The notes: a model not told the origin generated them from the letters alone. DNA of 64,000 nucleotides from Sessilibacter corallicola (GCF_021290925.1 NZ_JAJSLX010000002.1:1484235-1548234); one strand, 5' to 3'; numbered from the stretch's first letter, positions 19,871 to 28,481 are shown. Numbers and translations are program-made.

Positions 19871-20266
19871 ATGAAAGAAAATTTTATCTCAATGCCAATA
19901 ATTTTAAAATGTATCACAATTCATGCAGTTGCTTGTTTTATGTTTCTGGTGGGTTCTGTGGTGCCTCATGATAATTTTTCTGTTAATGGCCAATCTATTA
20001 CTTATTCTGAGTGGTGGTTTAGTGGTGCTGGTTTCAGTGCATTTATAATGGGTTTATTTATGCCGTTTGCTGCGTGGCATATTTTGAACAAAACAAAGTA
20101 TTCTAGACATATTTATATTTCTATGCTCTTTTCGAGTTTGTCAGTTCCGTATTTATTCTACGATCAACCAAATGCCATTATTTATAACTTAATTATTACC
20201 GGTATTATTTGTTGGTATCTTTTTTGTAATAAGTCAGCTGCTGCGTACTTTGTTTCCAGGACTTAA
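19871..20266 (+). CDS. Hypothetical small membrane protein
   Basis: A 131-residue protein with four predicted membrane segments (about 9-28, 50-71, 79-97 and 103-121) separated by short loops. I recognise no family. A second ATG lies 4 nt upstream at 19867 in another frame and opens nothing. In the 250-base spacer before it a 9-bp inverted repeat, GCAACAGAA (19670-19678) and TTCTGTTGC (19695-19703), is the only structure I see. Confidence 0.5.
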   Translation: MKENFISMPIILKCITIHAVACFMFLVGSVVPHDNFSVNGQSITYSEWWFSGAGFSAFIMGLFMPFAAWHILNKTKYSRHIYISMLFSSLSVPYLFYDQPNAIIYNLIITGIICWYLFCNKSAAAYFVSRT

Positions 20267-20364
20267 AACTTAAAAATAGCTACCCTTTGGGCATACTCGC
20301 TACGTCCGTCGTAGTTAGGGCAATTATGTGTAGCAGCATTTATTAATTGAGCGGTGAATTCCTG

Positions 20365-20393
20365 TTGACGAGGGTGTGCTACTTGTATAGTAT
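20365..20393 (+). promoter_or_regulatory. Sigma70 promoter of the cold-shock gene
   Basis: TTGACG (20365-20370), a 17-base spacer and TAGTAT (20388-20393) form a good sigma70 promoter. Transcription from about 20400 would give a leader of roughly 145 nt before the cold-shock gene. Such long leaders are typical of cspA-type genes and act in temperature control. A small perfect inverted repeat, GCCCTA-A-TAGGGC (20502-20514), lies in this leader. Confidence 0.6.
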
Positions 20394-20545
20394 GCCGAAC
20401 AGCAGAAAGTGGCCTATTTTAAAATCTTCATTTCGTTGTGTTCCTTGTTGTTCCTCGTCGTGTAGTTTCTTAATATTTTGATTCCTTTTGACGCTATCGA
20501 TGCCCTAATAGGGCTAACTTTTAATTTATACGCAGGAAAAACGCT

Positions 20546-20758
20546 ATGTCTAATGAAATGACTGGAACAGTTAAATGGTTTAACGCAGATAAGGGCTTTG
20601 GCTTTGTTACTCCAGACGACGGTGGTAAAGATTTATTCGTTCACCATTCAGAAATTCAAATGAGTGGCTATAAATCACTCGATGAAGGCCAAAAGATTAG
20701 TTACGTGGTAGGCCAAGGTCAAAAAGGTCCTTGCGCAAATAACGTAAAACCGCTGTAA
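20546..20758 (+). CDS. Cold-shock protein (CspA family)
   Basis: A 70-residue single cold-shock domain that binds single-stranded RNA and DNA. The RNP1 motif KGFGFV and the RNP2 motif DLFVHH are both intact, and the start [13 protein letters not shown] is typical. TACGCAGGAAAAACGCTATG provides a good ribosome binding site (AGGAA). The gene has its own promoter and long leader. Which csp paralogue it is cannot be told. Confidence 0.95.
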   Translation: MSNEMTGTVKWFNADKGFGFVTPDDGGKDLFVHHSEIQMSGYKSLDEGQKISYVVGQGQKGPCANNVKPL

Positions 20759-21152
20759 TCTTTTCCAAAGCGCTAGGTTTGTACTTGTCAGGCCTAGCGG
20801 CGCTCCCGGTTATACCATCTTCTTCTCCATCTCTAATATTGTAAGAAATCATTCATTCTCCCGTTGATCCTTAGTTCAAGTTCAATGCAGTGTAACTTGC
20901 TCGTCAGAAAGGGTTTCAGCTTGAGCAAGTAGCGAAGCCTTAGTATCCATACCTTTTATATTTCTCCTTATGTCCTGTATTGGAGAAAAGAGTAGAACGG
21001 TTGTTCTCTTCTAAGCCAATACCCATGGCGTAGCATTCGGGGATCTCTACGACAACGGCTCCAGTAAATCTCTCAGCTTCTTCCAATGCACCAACCTATG
21101 TTACCGTGCTGATAGACATTCACTTACTCGACGTTTAGATCGGGACAACCTC
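20759..21152. other. Spacer after the cold-shock gene, with an open stretch before the SUFU gene
   Basis: This is 394 bases with no gene I can support. A 7-bp inverted repeat, CGCTAGG (20771-20777) and CCTAGCG (20793-20799), lies just after the csp stop but has no T-tract. The last ~130 bases are open in the frame of the following SUFU gene back to a TAA near 21014, but contain no in-frame ATG, GTG or TTG. They could be degraded coding sequence. Confidence 0.4.
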
Positions 21153-21809
21153 ATGAACTTGTCAGAATATAAGCAGCGTTACAATAAAGACGATTCTACG
21201 CCCGGCTGGGACGTTATTGATTCTCAACTTGGGCTTTTGTATCAAGAGCAAAAACCGAAACATTGGGGAACGGTGATTGGCTATCAGCTTGGCGGCCCTG
21301 ATCCGCTTGATGGCATCAGTGCCTATGAAAGTGAGTCCGGAGGCGCTGCGCATCTGCATTTTTGCAGCTACGGATTTACGTCGCTTTATTACGATGAAGA
21401 AGCCGTAGGAGGGGAGTTCAGTCGGTTTGGGTTTGAGCTGACGTTTCGTCTAGCATCGGCTTTGCCGCCGGCTGAAGAACCTATTTGGGTGTGTAGCCTC
21501 TTACAGAATCTAGCCCGATACGTGTTTGAGTCTGGGAAATGGTTCGAAGAATATCATTGGATTCCTGCCAACGGACCTATTCGAGCGGATTACGACACTG
21601 ATATTGTCGGGCTTGTCTTTGTTAAGGACCCAGAGCTAAAAACGGTTGCCTCACCTCACGGAAAAGTTGAATTTCTTCAGATGTTTGGTATTACGCAAGT
21701 CGAGCTGGATGACATTATGAATAGCAAAAGAACTTGTAAAGAGGTTGTTGAAAGTCATCGTAAAACCAATCCCTATTTTGTGACTGATCTTTCTAGAAAG
21801 AGTGAATAA
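21153..21809 (+). CDS. SUFU (suppressor of fused) domain protein
   Basis: A 218-residue cytosolic protein that matches the bacterial SUFU domain along most of its length: PGWDVIDSQLGLLY, HWGTVIGYQLGGPDPLDGIS, HLHFCSYGFTSLYYDEE, FGFELTFRL, LLQNLARYVFESGKWF and VEFLQMFGIT. In bacteria this domain is often found in immunity proteins of contact-dependent toxin systems; no toxin gene is nearby, so its job here is open. The region between the csp gene and this start is partly open in the same frame but has no usable start codon. Confidence 0.85.
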   Translation: MNLSEYKQRYNKDDSTPGWDVIDSQLGLLYQEQKPKHWGTVIGYQLGGPDPLDGISAYESESGGAAHLHFCSYGFTSLYYDEEAVGGEFSRFGFELTFRLASALPPAEEPIWVCSLLQNLARYVFESGKWFEEYHWIPANGPIRADYDTDIVGLVFVKDPELKTVASPHGKVEFLQMFGITQVELDDIMNSKRTCKEVVESHRKTNPYFVTDLSRKSE

Positions 21810-21941
21810 CGCAGTGTTTTAAAGAGACGGTGTATTTTTCTGAGATGAAATACGCTGAGGCGAAAATTGGCGAAAAACTGATTAAAATCACCTTCACTTT
21901 AATAAGATTAAACTATCATATTGGCTGAGATCCTCAGAATT

Positions 21942-21957
21942 TAGCGCTAAAGCGCTA
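21942..21957. promoter_or_regulatory. Palindrome upstream of the copper-storage-like gene
   Basis: TAGCGCT (21942-21948) and AGCGCTA (21951-21957) form a perfect inverted repeat separated by AA, about 32 bases before the start of the Csp-like gene. It is a possible operator; it does not look like a CueR-type site. Confidence 0.3.
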
Positions 21958-21989
21958 GCATACGTAAAACCGCCGAGAAGATTAAAATT

Positions 21990-22466
21990 ATGAAAACCTC
22001 TAAAAATATGACCATCGAATCGGAATCAAAACGAAATTTCTTAGTGGGAGCGCTTGCATTGGGTTTAGCCACCAGTGTTAGCTCGGCGTTTGCCAAGTCT
22101 AAAGATGATCACCACCATCATCACCATGTTTCTGATGACAAAGCGCAATTGGTTGATGCCGCTATTGATTGCGTTAAAAATACCATTGTTTGTCGAGATC
22201 ACTGCATTGAATTACTGAAAACTGGCGATACTACGCTTACGGAATGTTTGGATATATCTAACGATACCATTGCCATGTGTAACACATTAACGCAACTAAG
22301 CTCTTCCAATTCCGATCACCTTATGGCGTTCGCAAAAGTCAGTTTGGCGGTTTGTCAGGATTGTGAAAAAGAATGTCGACGACACAAAGACAAGCATCAA
22401 GCTTGTAAAGATTGTATGGAATCTTGCTCGCGTTGCATTGATGCGATCGAAAAATACATGGCTTAA
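21990..22466 (+). CDS. Four-helix-bundle copper-storage-like protein (Csp1-like)
   Basis: A 158-residue exported cysteine-rich protein. An N-terminal SKRNFLVGALALGLA resembles a Tat-type signal with KR in place of RR, ending near AFA at about residue 35. A run of six histidines (41-46) follows the cleavage site. Twelve cysteines (61, 68, 72, 86, 97, 122, 125, 129, 139, 142, 146, 149) sit mostly in CxxC or CxxxC spacing on predicted helices, the arrangement of Csp proteins, which store many Cu(I) ions in the core of a four-helix bundle. A copper or general metal-buffering role outside the cytoplasm is inferred. Confidence 0.8.
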   Translation: MKTSKNMTIESESKRNFLVGALALGLATSVSSAFAKSKDDHHHHHHVSDDKAQLVDAAIDCVKNTIVCRDHCIELLKTGDTTLTECLDISNDTIAMCNTLTQLSSSNSDHLMAFAKVSLAVCQDCEKECRRHKDKHQACKDCMESCSRCIDAIEKYMA

Positions 22467-22998
22467 TTCAAAACTCGTATTTTATTGTCAAATTAAACGA
22501 TCTCTTTTTTGCTCGATAAAGTCCTGGATATCATTCAGTTCAGGGCTTTTTCAGGTGTAAATTTTCCGAATACAATAATTTCTCTTTTTCTATAATCCAT
22601 CGGAAATAGCCAATCCATTGTCTTCCCAATAAGTTTTGAACTCTAATATCGAATTTAGTTTGCGTATCGAAAAGTGTTCATTAACCTGGACCAGACTTTG
22701 TCGCAGTTTGCACTTGAAGTCAGGGCCCTTAAATCGTTCTCATGTTGTGTTTGCGTTGAGCTGATGACTTTTTAATCGATATAAGCTTGTTCTGAAAAAC
22801 GTACATCGAGCGAGGTAAGTGTTAGGTAATCTTTGAAGGTTGCTGCGGTTAGCGCGTCAGTATATTGATAACGTTTAACGCAGGCGCAGTAGGTATTGCT
22901 TTTGCCTGTTTTAGTTATTCAGCGGTTTTTACTCTGGATGTTTAACAGGTTTTTGCAGCGCGCTTTAACCGGAATTTTAACGAAGAAGTGTTATAAAT
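22467..22998. other. Intergenic spacer between Csp-like gene and protease gene
   Basis: These 532 bases hold no gene I can support. Near the 5' end there is a terminator, listed separately. A plus-strand open frame at 22896-23114 overlaps the protease start in another frame and is not credible. I see no clear promoter for the protease gene. Confidence 0.4.
22518..22551 (+). terminator. Rho-independent terminator after the Csp-like gene
   Basis: Arms AAAGTCCTG (22518-22526) and CAGGGCTTT (22541-22549) pair over 9 bp with one G-T pair, and the 3' arm runs into a T-tract. It lies 52 nt after the gene. Confidence 0.65.
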
Positions 22999-25389
22999 AT
23001 GCTACCTCGACTGCTTATCGCAATTGTATTGTTTTTTACGGGAACCCTGGTTGTTCAGGCGGAAACTATTCTGGCATTTACTCAGAATATGGAAAAAAAG
23101 TCAGGATTTTATGATTTCTATTACAACGAATCCGACGGAAAACTCTATTTAGAAGTTTCTGCGTTTAACGAGCCTTTTTTGTTTCAAAGCAGCTTGCCGC
23201 AAGGCGTTGGTTCGAATGACATTGGTTTAGATCGAGGCCAGCTAGGCGCGACGCGATTGGTGCAGTTTGAGCGATTCGGCAAACAAGTGTTGTTAAATCA
23301 GCTCAATACTCAATATCGAGCCAATTCTCAAAATCCCGCAGAGGTTCGCAGTATTGATGAAGCATTTGCCGATTCTGTCATTGCCGGGCTTACGATCGTT
23401 GCTGAGGAAAACGGCCGTGTTTTGGTCGATTACACGGATTTTTTATTGTCCGATATTCACCGGATCAGTGCGCGATTAAGCCAACGTAAGCAAGGCAGTT
23501 ATAAAGCCGATAAAAAACGCAGCGGCGTTTACCTTCCTCGTTCTAAATCTTTTGTCGATAATACAGAGCTTGAATCGCTGGTTACGTTTGCCGGATCGAA
23601 GCCCGGTGAGTTTGTCCGTCAGGTAACGCCTGATCCCATCAGTATCAGTGTGCATTTGCATCATTCGTTCATTCGACTCCCAGATGACGATTATCAGCCG
23701 CGCAGATTTCATCCGTACTCTGGGTTCTGGAGTGTGGGTTATCAAGACTACGCCGTTCCAATTGAGCAAGGGCTGACTCAGCGTTTTATTCCGCGTCATC
23801 GGTTAAAGAAAAAAAATCCAACCGCGCAACGCAGTGAGCCCGTAGAACCTATTGTTTATTATCTTGATCCAGGCACACCCGAGCCCGTCAAAAGTGCATT
23901 GATAGAGGGCGCAAAGTGGTGGAACGATGCATTTGAAGCCATTGGTTACATCAATGCGTTTCAAGTGAAGGAAATGCCTATAGATGCTGATCCAATGGAC
24001 GTGAGATACAACGTCATTCAATGGGTGCATCGGGCAACTCGAGGTTGGTCTTACGGTGCTTCCGTGATTGATCCTCGCACCGGAGAAATCATCAAAGGCC
24101 ATGTAACCCTGGGTTCTTTAAGGGTTCGACAGGATTATTTAATCGCTTTGGGCTTAACCAGCCCGTTTGATGGTGAGCAGGTGTCTACGGACTATCAAAA
24201 ACAAATGGCCTTGGCGCGTATTCGGCAGTTATCGGCGCACGAGGTAGGCCACACTTTGGGCATTGCGCATAATTTTGCCGCCAGTGAAAACAATCGAGCG
24301 TCGGTGATGGATTATCCGCATCCTTATGTCACGATTCAGCACGGTAAAATCTCTCTTGAGAACGCTTACGATGTTGGTATCGGTGAATGGGATTCCCACG
24401 TCATTGCGTACGGTTATCAAGATTACAGTTCAGAATCTGACGAAAAAGCGGGTCTGGTAAAATTAATTAAGCAAGGCCGTAGCGCAGGGCTTAAATACAT
24501 TTCAGACGCCGATGCCAGACCAGGGCATGCCGCCAGTGAAGCTGGGCACTTGTGGGACAATGGCGAAAATGCGATTGATGAATTAGCGCGAGTGATTAAT
24601 GTTAGAAAATTAGCCATTGCCAATTTTGGAATTAACTCAATTGCCCACGGCGAAGTGTTATCGTCGTTGGAAGAGGCGTTTGTTCCGATTTATTTATTCC
24701 ATCGCTACCAAATTGAAGCGGCCGCTAAGTTAATCGGTGGGGTGAGTTACGAATACGAATCCAAAGGTGATTACTCATCGCCCAAAGGCGTTGTCTCGGT
24801 GAATGCAGAAACTCAACTGAACGCTTTCGATTTGATGCTGGACACTCTGTCGGAAGGTTTTTTGCGAATTCCTGAGTCTTTAAATGCGTTAATTACACCC
24901 AAGCCCATTGGCTACTCAAGAAACCGAGAAAGTTTTAAAGGCAGAACCGGTTATACTTTTGATCCAATCAGCGCAGCGGAAGCTTCAGCCGGTTTTACAT
25001 TATCGTTAATGTTAACGCCTGAGCGCCTCAATCGAGTATCGCAGCAGAGCGTGTTGGATAACAGTAAACCCAGCGTTACTGACCTTATAAAGCAATTGCT
25101 CAATAAAACCGTTAAAGCAAAAACAAACGATAACAGTTCGCTTATTAAGCCTCGTGTTGATGCTTTGGTAATTAATGCGTTAATGAGTACTGTTACCAGC
25201 CAGGAATTAGCGCCCGAAGTAAAACAAGCAATTCAGCATGAAATTATCGCGTTAAAATCCTGGGCGGCTAAACAAAAAAGAAATTCGAATGCAGCTGTAC
25301 TTACTTCGCAATTGGAGGTCTATCTTAAGACCGGTAATTGGCCCTTTCATTTTGAGGTAAAACCGTTACCGCCGGGCTCACCTATTTAA
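22999..25389 (+). CDS. Secreted zinc metalloprotease with DUF5117/DUF4953-type domains
   Basis: A 796-residue exported protein starting with a signal peptide (MLPRLLIAIVLFFTG..., likely cut after VQA). The N-terminal half resembles DUF5117, a propeptide-like region with FYYNESDGKLYLEV and FLFQSSLPQGVGSNDIGLDRGQLG. The catalytic part has the metzincin zinc site HEVGHTLGIAH (His414, Glu415, His418, His424) followed by a Met-turn in SVMDY (Met437), in a DUF4953-like region. It most likely degrades proteins in the periplasm or outside the cell. It is an isolated gene, without a linked inhibitor or transporter. Confidence 0.88.
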   Translation: MLPRLLIAIVLFFTGTLVVQAETILAFTQNMEKKSGFYDFYYNESDGKLYLEVSAFNEPFLFQSSLPQGVGSNDIGLDRGQLGATRLVQFERFGKQVLLNQLNTQYRANSQNPAEVRSIDEAFADSVIAGLTIVAEENGRVLVDYTDFLLSDIHRISARLSQRKQGSYKADKKRSGVYLPRSKSFVDNTELESLVTFAGSKPGEFVRQVTPDPISISVHLHHSFIRLPDDDYQPRRFHPYSGFWSVGYQDYAVPIEQGLTQRFIPRHRLKKKNPTAQRSEPVEPIVYYLDPGTPEPVKSALIEGAKWWNDAFEAIGYINAFQVKEMPIDADPMDVRYNVIQWVHRATRGWSYGASVIDPRTGEIIKGHVTLGSLRVRQDYLIALGLTSPFDGEQVSTDYQKQMALARIRQLSAHEVGHTLGIAHNFAASENNRASVMDYPHPYVTIQHGKISLENAYDVGIGEWDSHVIAYGYQDYSSESDEKAGLVKLIKQGRSAGLKYISDADARPGHAASEAGHLWDNGENAIDELARVINVRKLAIANFGINSIAHGEVLSSLEEAFVPIYLFHRYQIEAAAKLIGGVSYEYESKGDYSSPKGVVSVNAETQLNAFDLMLDTLSEGFLRIPESLNALITPKPIGYSRNRESFKGRTGYTFDPISAAEASAGFTLSLMLTPERLNRVSQQSVLDNSKPSVTDLIKQLLNKTVKAKTNDNSSLIKPRVDALVINALMSTVTSQELAPEVKQAIQHEIIALKSWAAKQKRNSNAAVLTSQLEVYLKTGNWPFHFEVKPLPPGSPI

Positions 25390-25476
25390 TCGGTACCTTT
25401 AATCAGTACCTTTAGTCGGTATTTTGCAATCATACAGATTTACTGTGGTTCTACCGGGCGAATAACTAAATGTTTT

Positions 25477-25878
25477 TTATTCGCCCGTTACTTCAAAATG
25501 ATCTTCACGTAATAAAGCGGTGCCATCTGCTTGTAGAACCCACAACTCGTTTGTGATGATGCCTTTAGCGTTATTCATTTTCCAATGTGCAGAGACACTT
25601 GCCGAGGTTAAAGTATCGCTAAAAACTCTTGTTTGCGTATTGTAATAAACAATGTCATTAAATCCTTTTTTGATAAGATCCGCCCAAAATGCTCGAATCG
25701 CTTCTCGCCCGTTAAATGTACCAAAAGGCTTCGCCACCATTACCGCGTTTTCTTCGTACAAGGCGGCGGCTGCATCGGCATTACCGGCATTAAACGCTTG
25801 CCGCCATGCCAAGCTTGATTTTGCAACTGCGGTACTTAACGCGCATTCTTTTTTTGCCCGTGCATGTGCGTCTGTCAT
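25477..25878 (-). CDS. NTF2-like (SnoaL/DUF4440) protein
   Basis: A 133-residue small cone-shaped-fold protein. The pattern WRQAFNAGNADAAAALYEENAVMVAKPFGTFNGREAIRAFWADLI, then VSAHWKMNNAKGIITNELWVLQADG, is typical of the SnoaL/DUF4440 group. Members act as isomerases, hydrolases or ligand-binding proteins, and the ligand cannot be predicted here. AAAGG lies 8 or so nt before the ATG. It shares its strand with the LysR gene upstream, from which it is separated by the MITE. Confidence 0.78.
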   Translation of the reverse strand: MTDAHARAKKECALSTAVAKSSLAWRQAFNAGNADAAAALYEENAVMVAKPFGTFNGREAIRAFWADLIKKGFNDIVYYNTQTRVFSDTLTSASVSAHWKMNNAKGIITNELWVLQADGTALLREDHFEVTGE

Positions 25879-26065
25879 AGTCGTAACCTTTCTTACTTAT
25901 GTTTAAATTTGAATGTTATTCAGCTCTGGCTCAACGTAACCCGAGAGTTCAGTGAAAAAGGTTACATGGATTCAGTTGCCAGTGACGTTAAAGTACAACA
26001 TCCTATTGTTCTTAAAAACAGCCAAAAATAGAAAAGTGGGTACGAAAAAATCGTACAATAAAAAC

Positions 26066-26336
26066 TATAGGAGTCTCTGATTGACCTCAAGATCACTCAG
26101 GCCAAGGAGTTTTTTTCTGATTAAGGCGTGCTTTTGAAGGTCTAACGGGTTAAATCGAAAAAGCACAACGCGAAGCAGGAAAAAACTGGCAGGCCCTGAA
26201 AGGCGCGATCTCAAGCGCACATTTGCGGCGTTGCCGTTTTTATTAAGGACTAAGGCCATTAATTACAAACGGCGCCTTGCAACTGCACGCTTGAGATCAC
26301 GCTGAGTAATTTTGAGGTCAATCAGAGGCTCCTATA
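26066..26336. mobile_element. 271-bp fold-back MITE with 35-bp terminal inverted repeats
   Basis: The two ends, 26066-26100 and 26302-26336, are inverted copies of each other over 35 bases with three mismatches; both begin TATAGGAG when read inward. Inside, a second pair, GATCTCAAGCG (26207-26217) and CGCTTGAGATC (26288-26298), and further hairpins make most of the element self-complementary. No transposase is encoded. The TATA at both edges fits a TA target duplication as made by IS630/Tc1-mariner elements, so it is probably a non-autonomous relative. The right end overlaps the last codon and stop of the LysR gene. Confidence 0.8.
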
Positions 26337-27255
26337 AACCAGCGTCTAATTGCTGCCTGATTTCCTCGATCATTGCCCTTACTCCCAAGGGTGGCGTGCT
26401 GCTGTATGGGTGGATAGCATAAATATTGGTAGAGCAAGGCGAGTGGTGCGGTAAGAGCTCTATTAGCTCCCCAGAATCAAGGCTCTTCTGAACTAAAAAG
26501 TGTGGCAGAGCGCTTATTCCAACGCCTTGTTTTATTAGGGCCACAATAGCGTTAACCGAATTCACAGTAGCGACGCGTTTGAAGTGAAGAGTGGTTGTGT
26601 TCTTACTGTTTTTCTTGCTGTTAGTTGCCAGAGTATATGTGCTTTTCGCGCCTTGCCAGTGATTGGCAACGTAGGGCAGCTTTTGTATGTCGTCTAACGA
26701 AATTTCAGTTTTCGGCTTAAGCTTGTGAGCTTTCAGAAAAGCGGGCGATGCACACAATACATCTTTTAATACACCAACACGTTGGGCCCTAAATTCGCTG
26801 TCTGGCAGCTCACCCACCGTTAACGCCAAATCAATATTGTGTTCAATCAGGTCGATTCTTTTGTCGTCGATGATTAACTCGGGTTCAATGCGCGGATATT
26901 GACTGATCAGCTTAGCAAGCGCCGGAGCAACGCAATCTTCAATGGTGGCATTGGGTGCAGTGATACGAAGTGCGCCAACGGGTTCTGTAAGGTGACCGCT
27001 AATTTCCTCTAGCGCCATCGTAGAAATGTCATTTAACGCACGGCACTGACGATAAAATTGTTTACCAACTGTTGTTAAGCTCTGTCTGCGTGTAGTTCGA
27101 ATCAAAAGCTGCACACCCAACGAAGATTCTAACTGCTTGAGTGCATCACTTACCCCTGATTTGCCCATAGACAAATGATTAGCGGCAGCCGTAATAGAGC
27201 CAGATTCGACAATGGATAAGAAAATACGGACATTGTTCGCTAAAAGGTGTTTCAA
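26332..27255 (-). CDS. LysR family transcriptional regulator
   Basis: A 307-residue LysR-type regulator: winged helix at the N-terminus (FLSIVESGSITAAANHLSMGKSGVSDALKQLESSLGVQLLIRTTRR) and a periplasmic-binding-like effector domain from about residue 90. The start is a TTG at 27255; no in-frame ATG lies near, and GAGAGAG about 8 nt upstream supports it. The TAG stop is formed by the outer bases of the MITE terminal repeat, so the C-terminal end may have been altered by the insertion. It is divergent from the GNAT gene. Target genes and ligand are unknown. Confidence 0.9.
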   Translation of the reverse strand: MKHLLANNVRIFLSIVESGSITAAANHLSMGKSGVSDALKQLESSLGVQLLIRTTRRQSLTTVGKQFYRQCRALNDISTMALEEISGHLTEPVGALRITAPNATIEDCVAPALAKLISQYPRIEPELIIDDKRIDLIEHNIDLALTVGELPDSEFRAQRVGVLKDVLCASPAFLKAHKLKPKTEISLDDIQKLPYVANHWQGAKSTYTLATNSKKNSKNTTTLHFKRVATVNSVNAIVALIKQGVGISALPHFLVQKSLDSGELIELLPHHSPCSTNIYAIHPYSSTPPLGVRAMIEEIRQQLDAGL

Positions 27256-27429
27256 GGATTGTACTCTCTCGAACGTGTGGAGCTTCTATGCATTTTAATT
27301 AGTTGAATTCTTATATTATGGACGAAAAATTCCGACCTGGAAAACCGGATTATCTAACTTGGCGTCTATTGAGCGGATAATAATCCTCGTTGTAAAATCA
27401 ACGTTTTGCCGAGAATTATTGCAAAAGGT

Positions 27430-27924
27430 ATGAAATTCGAGCCGTTAACGTTATCACATACAAATAAGCTTCTTGATTTTGAAATTAAGAATAAAGACTA
27501 CTTTGAGAGTTTTATCGCTCCACGTGAAAACGCTTTCTACACGAAGGCGGGTGTAGAAGATCATATCCAGCAGCTAACCAACGAAGACTCAAACTTACCC
27601 TTTGTATTAATGGATAACAGTCAGATTATCGCGCGAGCCAATTTAAAAAATATACACAAAAATGGCAGTGCTGAGATTGGCTATCGAGTTGCACAAAATA
27701 CGATAGGTAAGGGTGTTGGTTCACTGTGCGTCAAATTTTTGATTGAAAAAAGCAAAAATATCGATATTAAAAGCTTATTGGCGTACGTATTAGATAACAA
27801 CAAAGCCTCTGAGCGGGTCTTAACTAAATCCGACTTTGTTTTGAATTTGTGTTTACCCAATTATTGTTATCACGATGGCCAATCCCTGCATGCTTTTCAA
27901 TATGTGCTGAAGTTTTCAGGATGA
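27430..27924 (+). CDS. GNAT family N-acetyltransferase (RimJ/RimL-like)
   Basis: A GNAT acyltransferase of about 164 residues. FEPLTLSHTNKLLDFEIKNKDYFESF is the usual N-terminal strand-helix of the RimJ/RimL group, and AEIGYRVAQNTIGKGVGSLCVKFLIE contains the acetyl-CoA binding loop (here Q-N-x-I-G-K-G-V-G). NNKASERVLTKSDF is the conserved late segment. The start is uncertain: ATG 27430 has AAAGG too close for good initiation, and a TTG at 27406 would add eight residues. The substrate is unknown. It is transcribed away from the LysR gene. Confidence 0.82.
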   Translation: MKFEPLTLSHTNKLLDFEIKNKDYFESFIAPRENAFYTKAGVEDHIQQLTNEDSNLPFVLMDNSQIIARANLKNIHKNGSAEIGYRVAQNTIGKGVGSLCVKFLIEKSKNIDIKSLLAYVLDNNKASERVLTKSDFVLNLCLPNYCYHDGQSLHAFQYVLKFSG

Positions 27925-28006
27925 CCTTTTTTAAATGAATACCGTGATAACCTAATTTTGGAAGTTATCAATAATAAATGTATGTCATTTTGGATTTTTG
28001 TCTTCT

Positions 28007-28399
28007 ATGTATTTTAAAAACTTTATGAGATATATAATTTCTTTTCTATTATTGGTACTGTCTAATTGCGGATTGGCAACTTCCATTGTTTCACCAAAAA
28101 CTGTTCTTTTTAATGAGGCAGATAAGTATGGTATTGAAGTAAGTAGAAATATAGGTGACGAGCAGAGTGTTGTATTTTTGAAGATAAATGAAGTAATTTT
28201 ATGCCCGATTGATAAAGTACTGTTAGTTGAGCGTTTTATGGTAGTTGGTGAGCGAAAACGTTATTTAAAAAAATACGATGAGCGTTACACCTCTGTTTTT
28301 AATAATACTCAAGAATATGAATCCATTAACTTTGTTATTAGTTGCAAAGAATACTCTAAAAGCTTCGGTTCTACTCAGTTTAGATTTGTGTTGTTCTAA
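28007..28399 (+). CDS. Hypothetical exported protein
   Basis: A 130-residue protein with an N-terminal signal peptide (MYFKNFMRYIISFLLLVLSNCGLATS); the cysteine before GLA is not in a good lipobox, so signal peptidase I processing is more likely. The mature part is beta-rich and has two cysteines (EVILCPI and VISCKEY) that could pair. I recognise no family. A TTG three codons upstream (27998) is an alternative start. Confidence 0.5.
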   Translation: MYFKNFMRYIISFLLLVLSNCGLATSIVSPKTVLFNEADKYGIEVSRNIGDEQSVVFLKINEVILCPIDKVLLVERFMVVGERKRYLKKYDERYTSVFNNTQEYESINFVISCKEYSKSFGSTQFRFVLF

Positions 28400-28423
28400 A
28401 AAAAGCCCGCATCACTGCGGGCT
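28397..28423 (-). terminator. Terminator for the glycoside hydrolase gene
   Basis: An 8-bp GC-rich stem, AGCCCGCA (28404-28411) and TGCGGGCT (28416-28423), has a 4-nt loop and on the minus strand is followed by seven or eight T residues. The plus strand lacks a T-tract, so it serves the minus-strand hydrolase ending at 28482. Confidence 0.85.
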
Positions 28424-28481
28424 AAGAAGGTGGGTAATATCGAATCTATTGATTTAACGTTTTTCATAACGTAAATACTGC

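Noticed and set aside
28397-28423. Terminator of the plus-strand exported-protein gene ending at 28399
   Set aside because: The T-tract is on the minus strand only, so it serves the opposite hydrolase gene.
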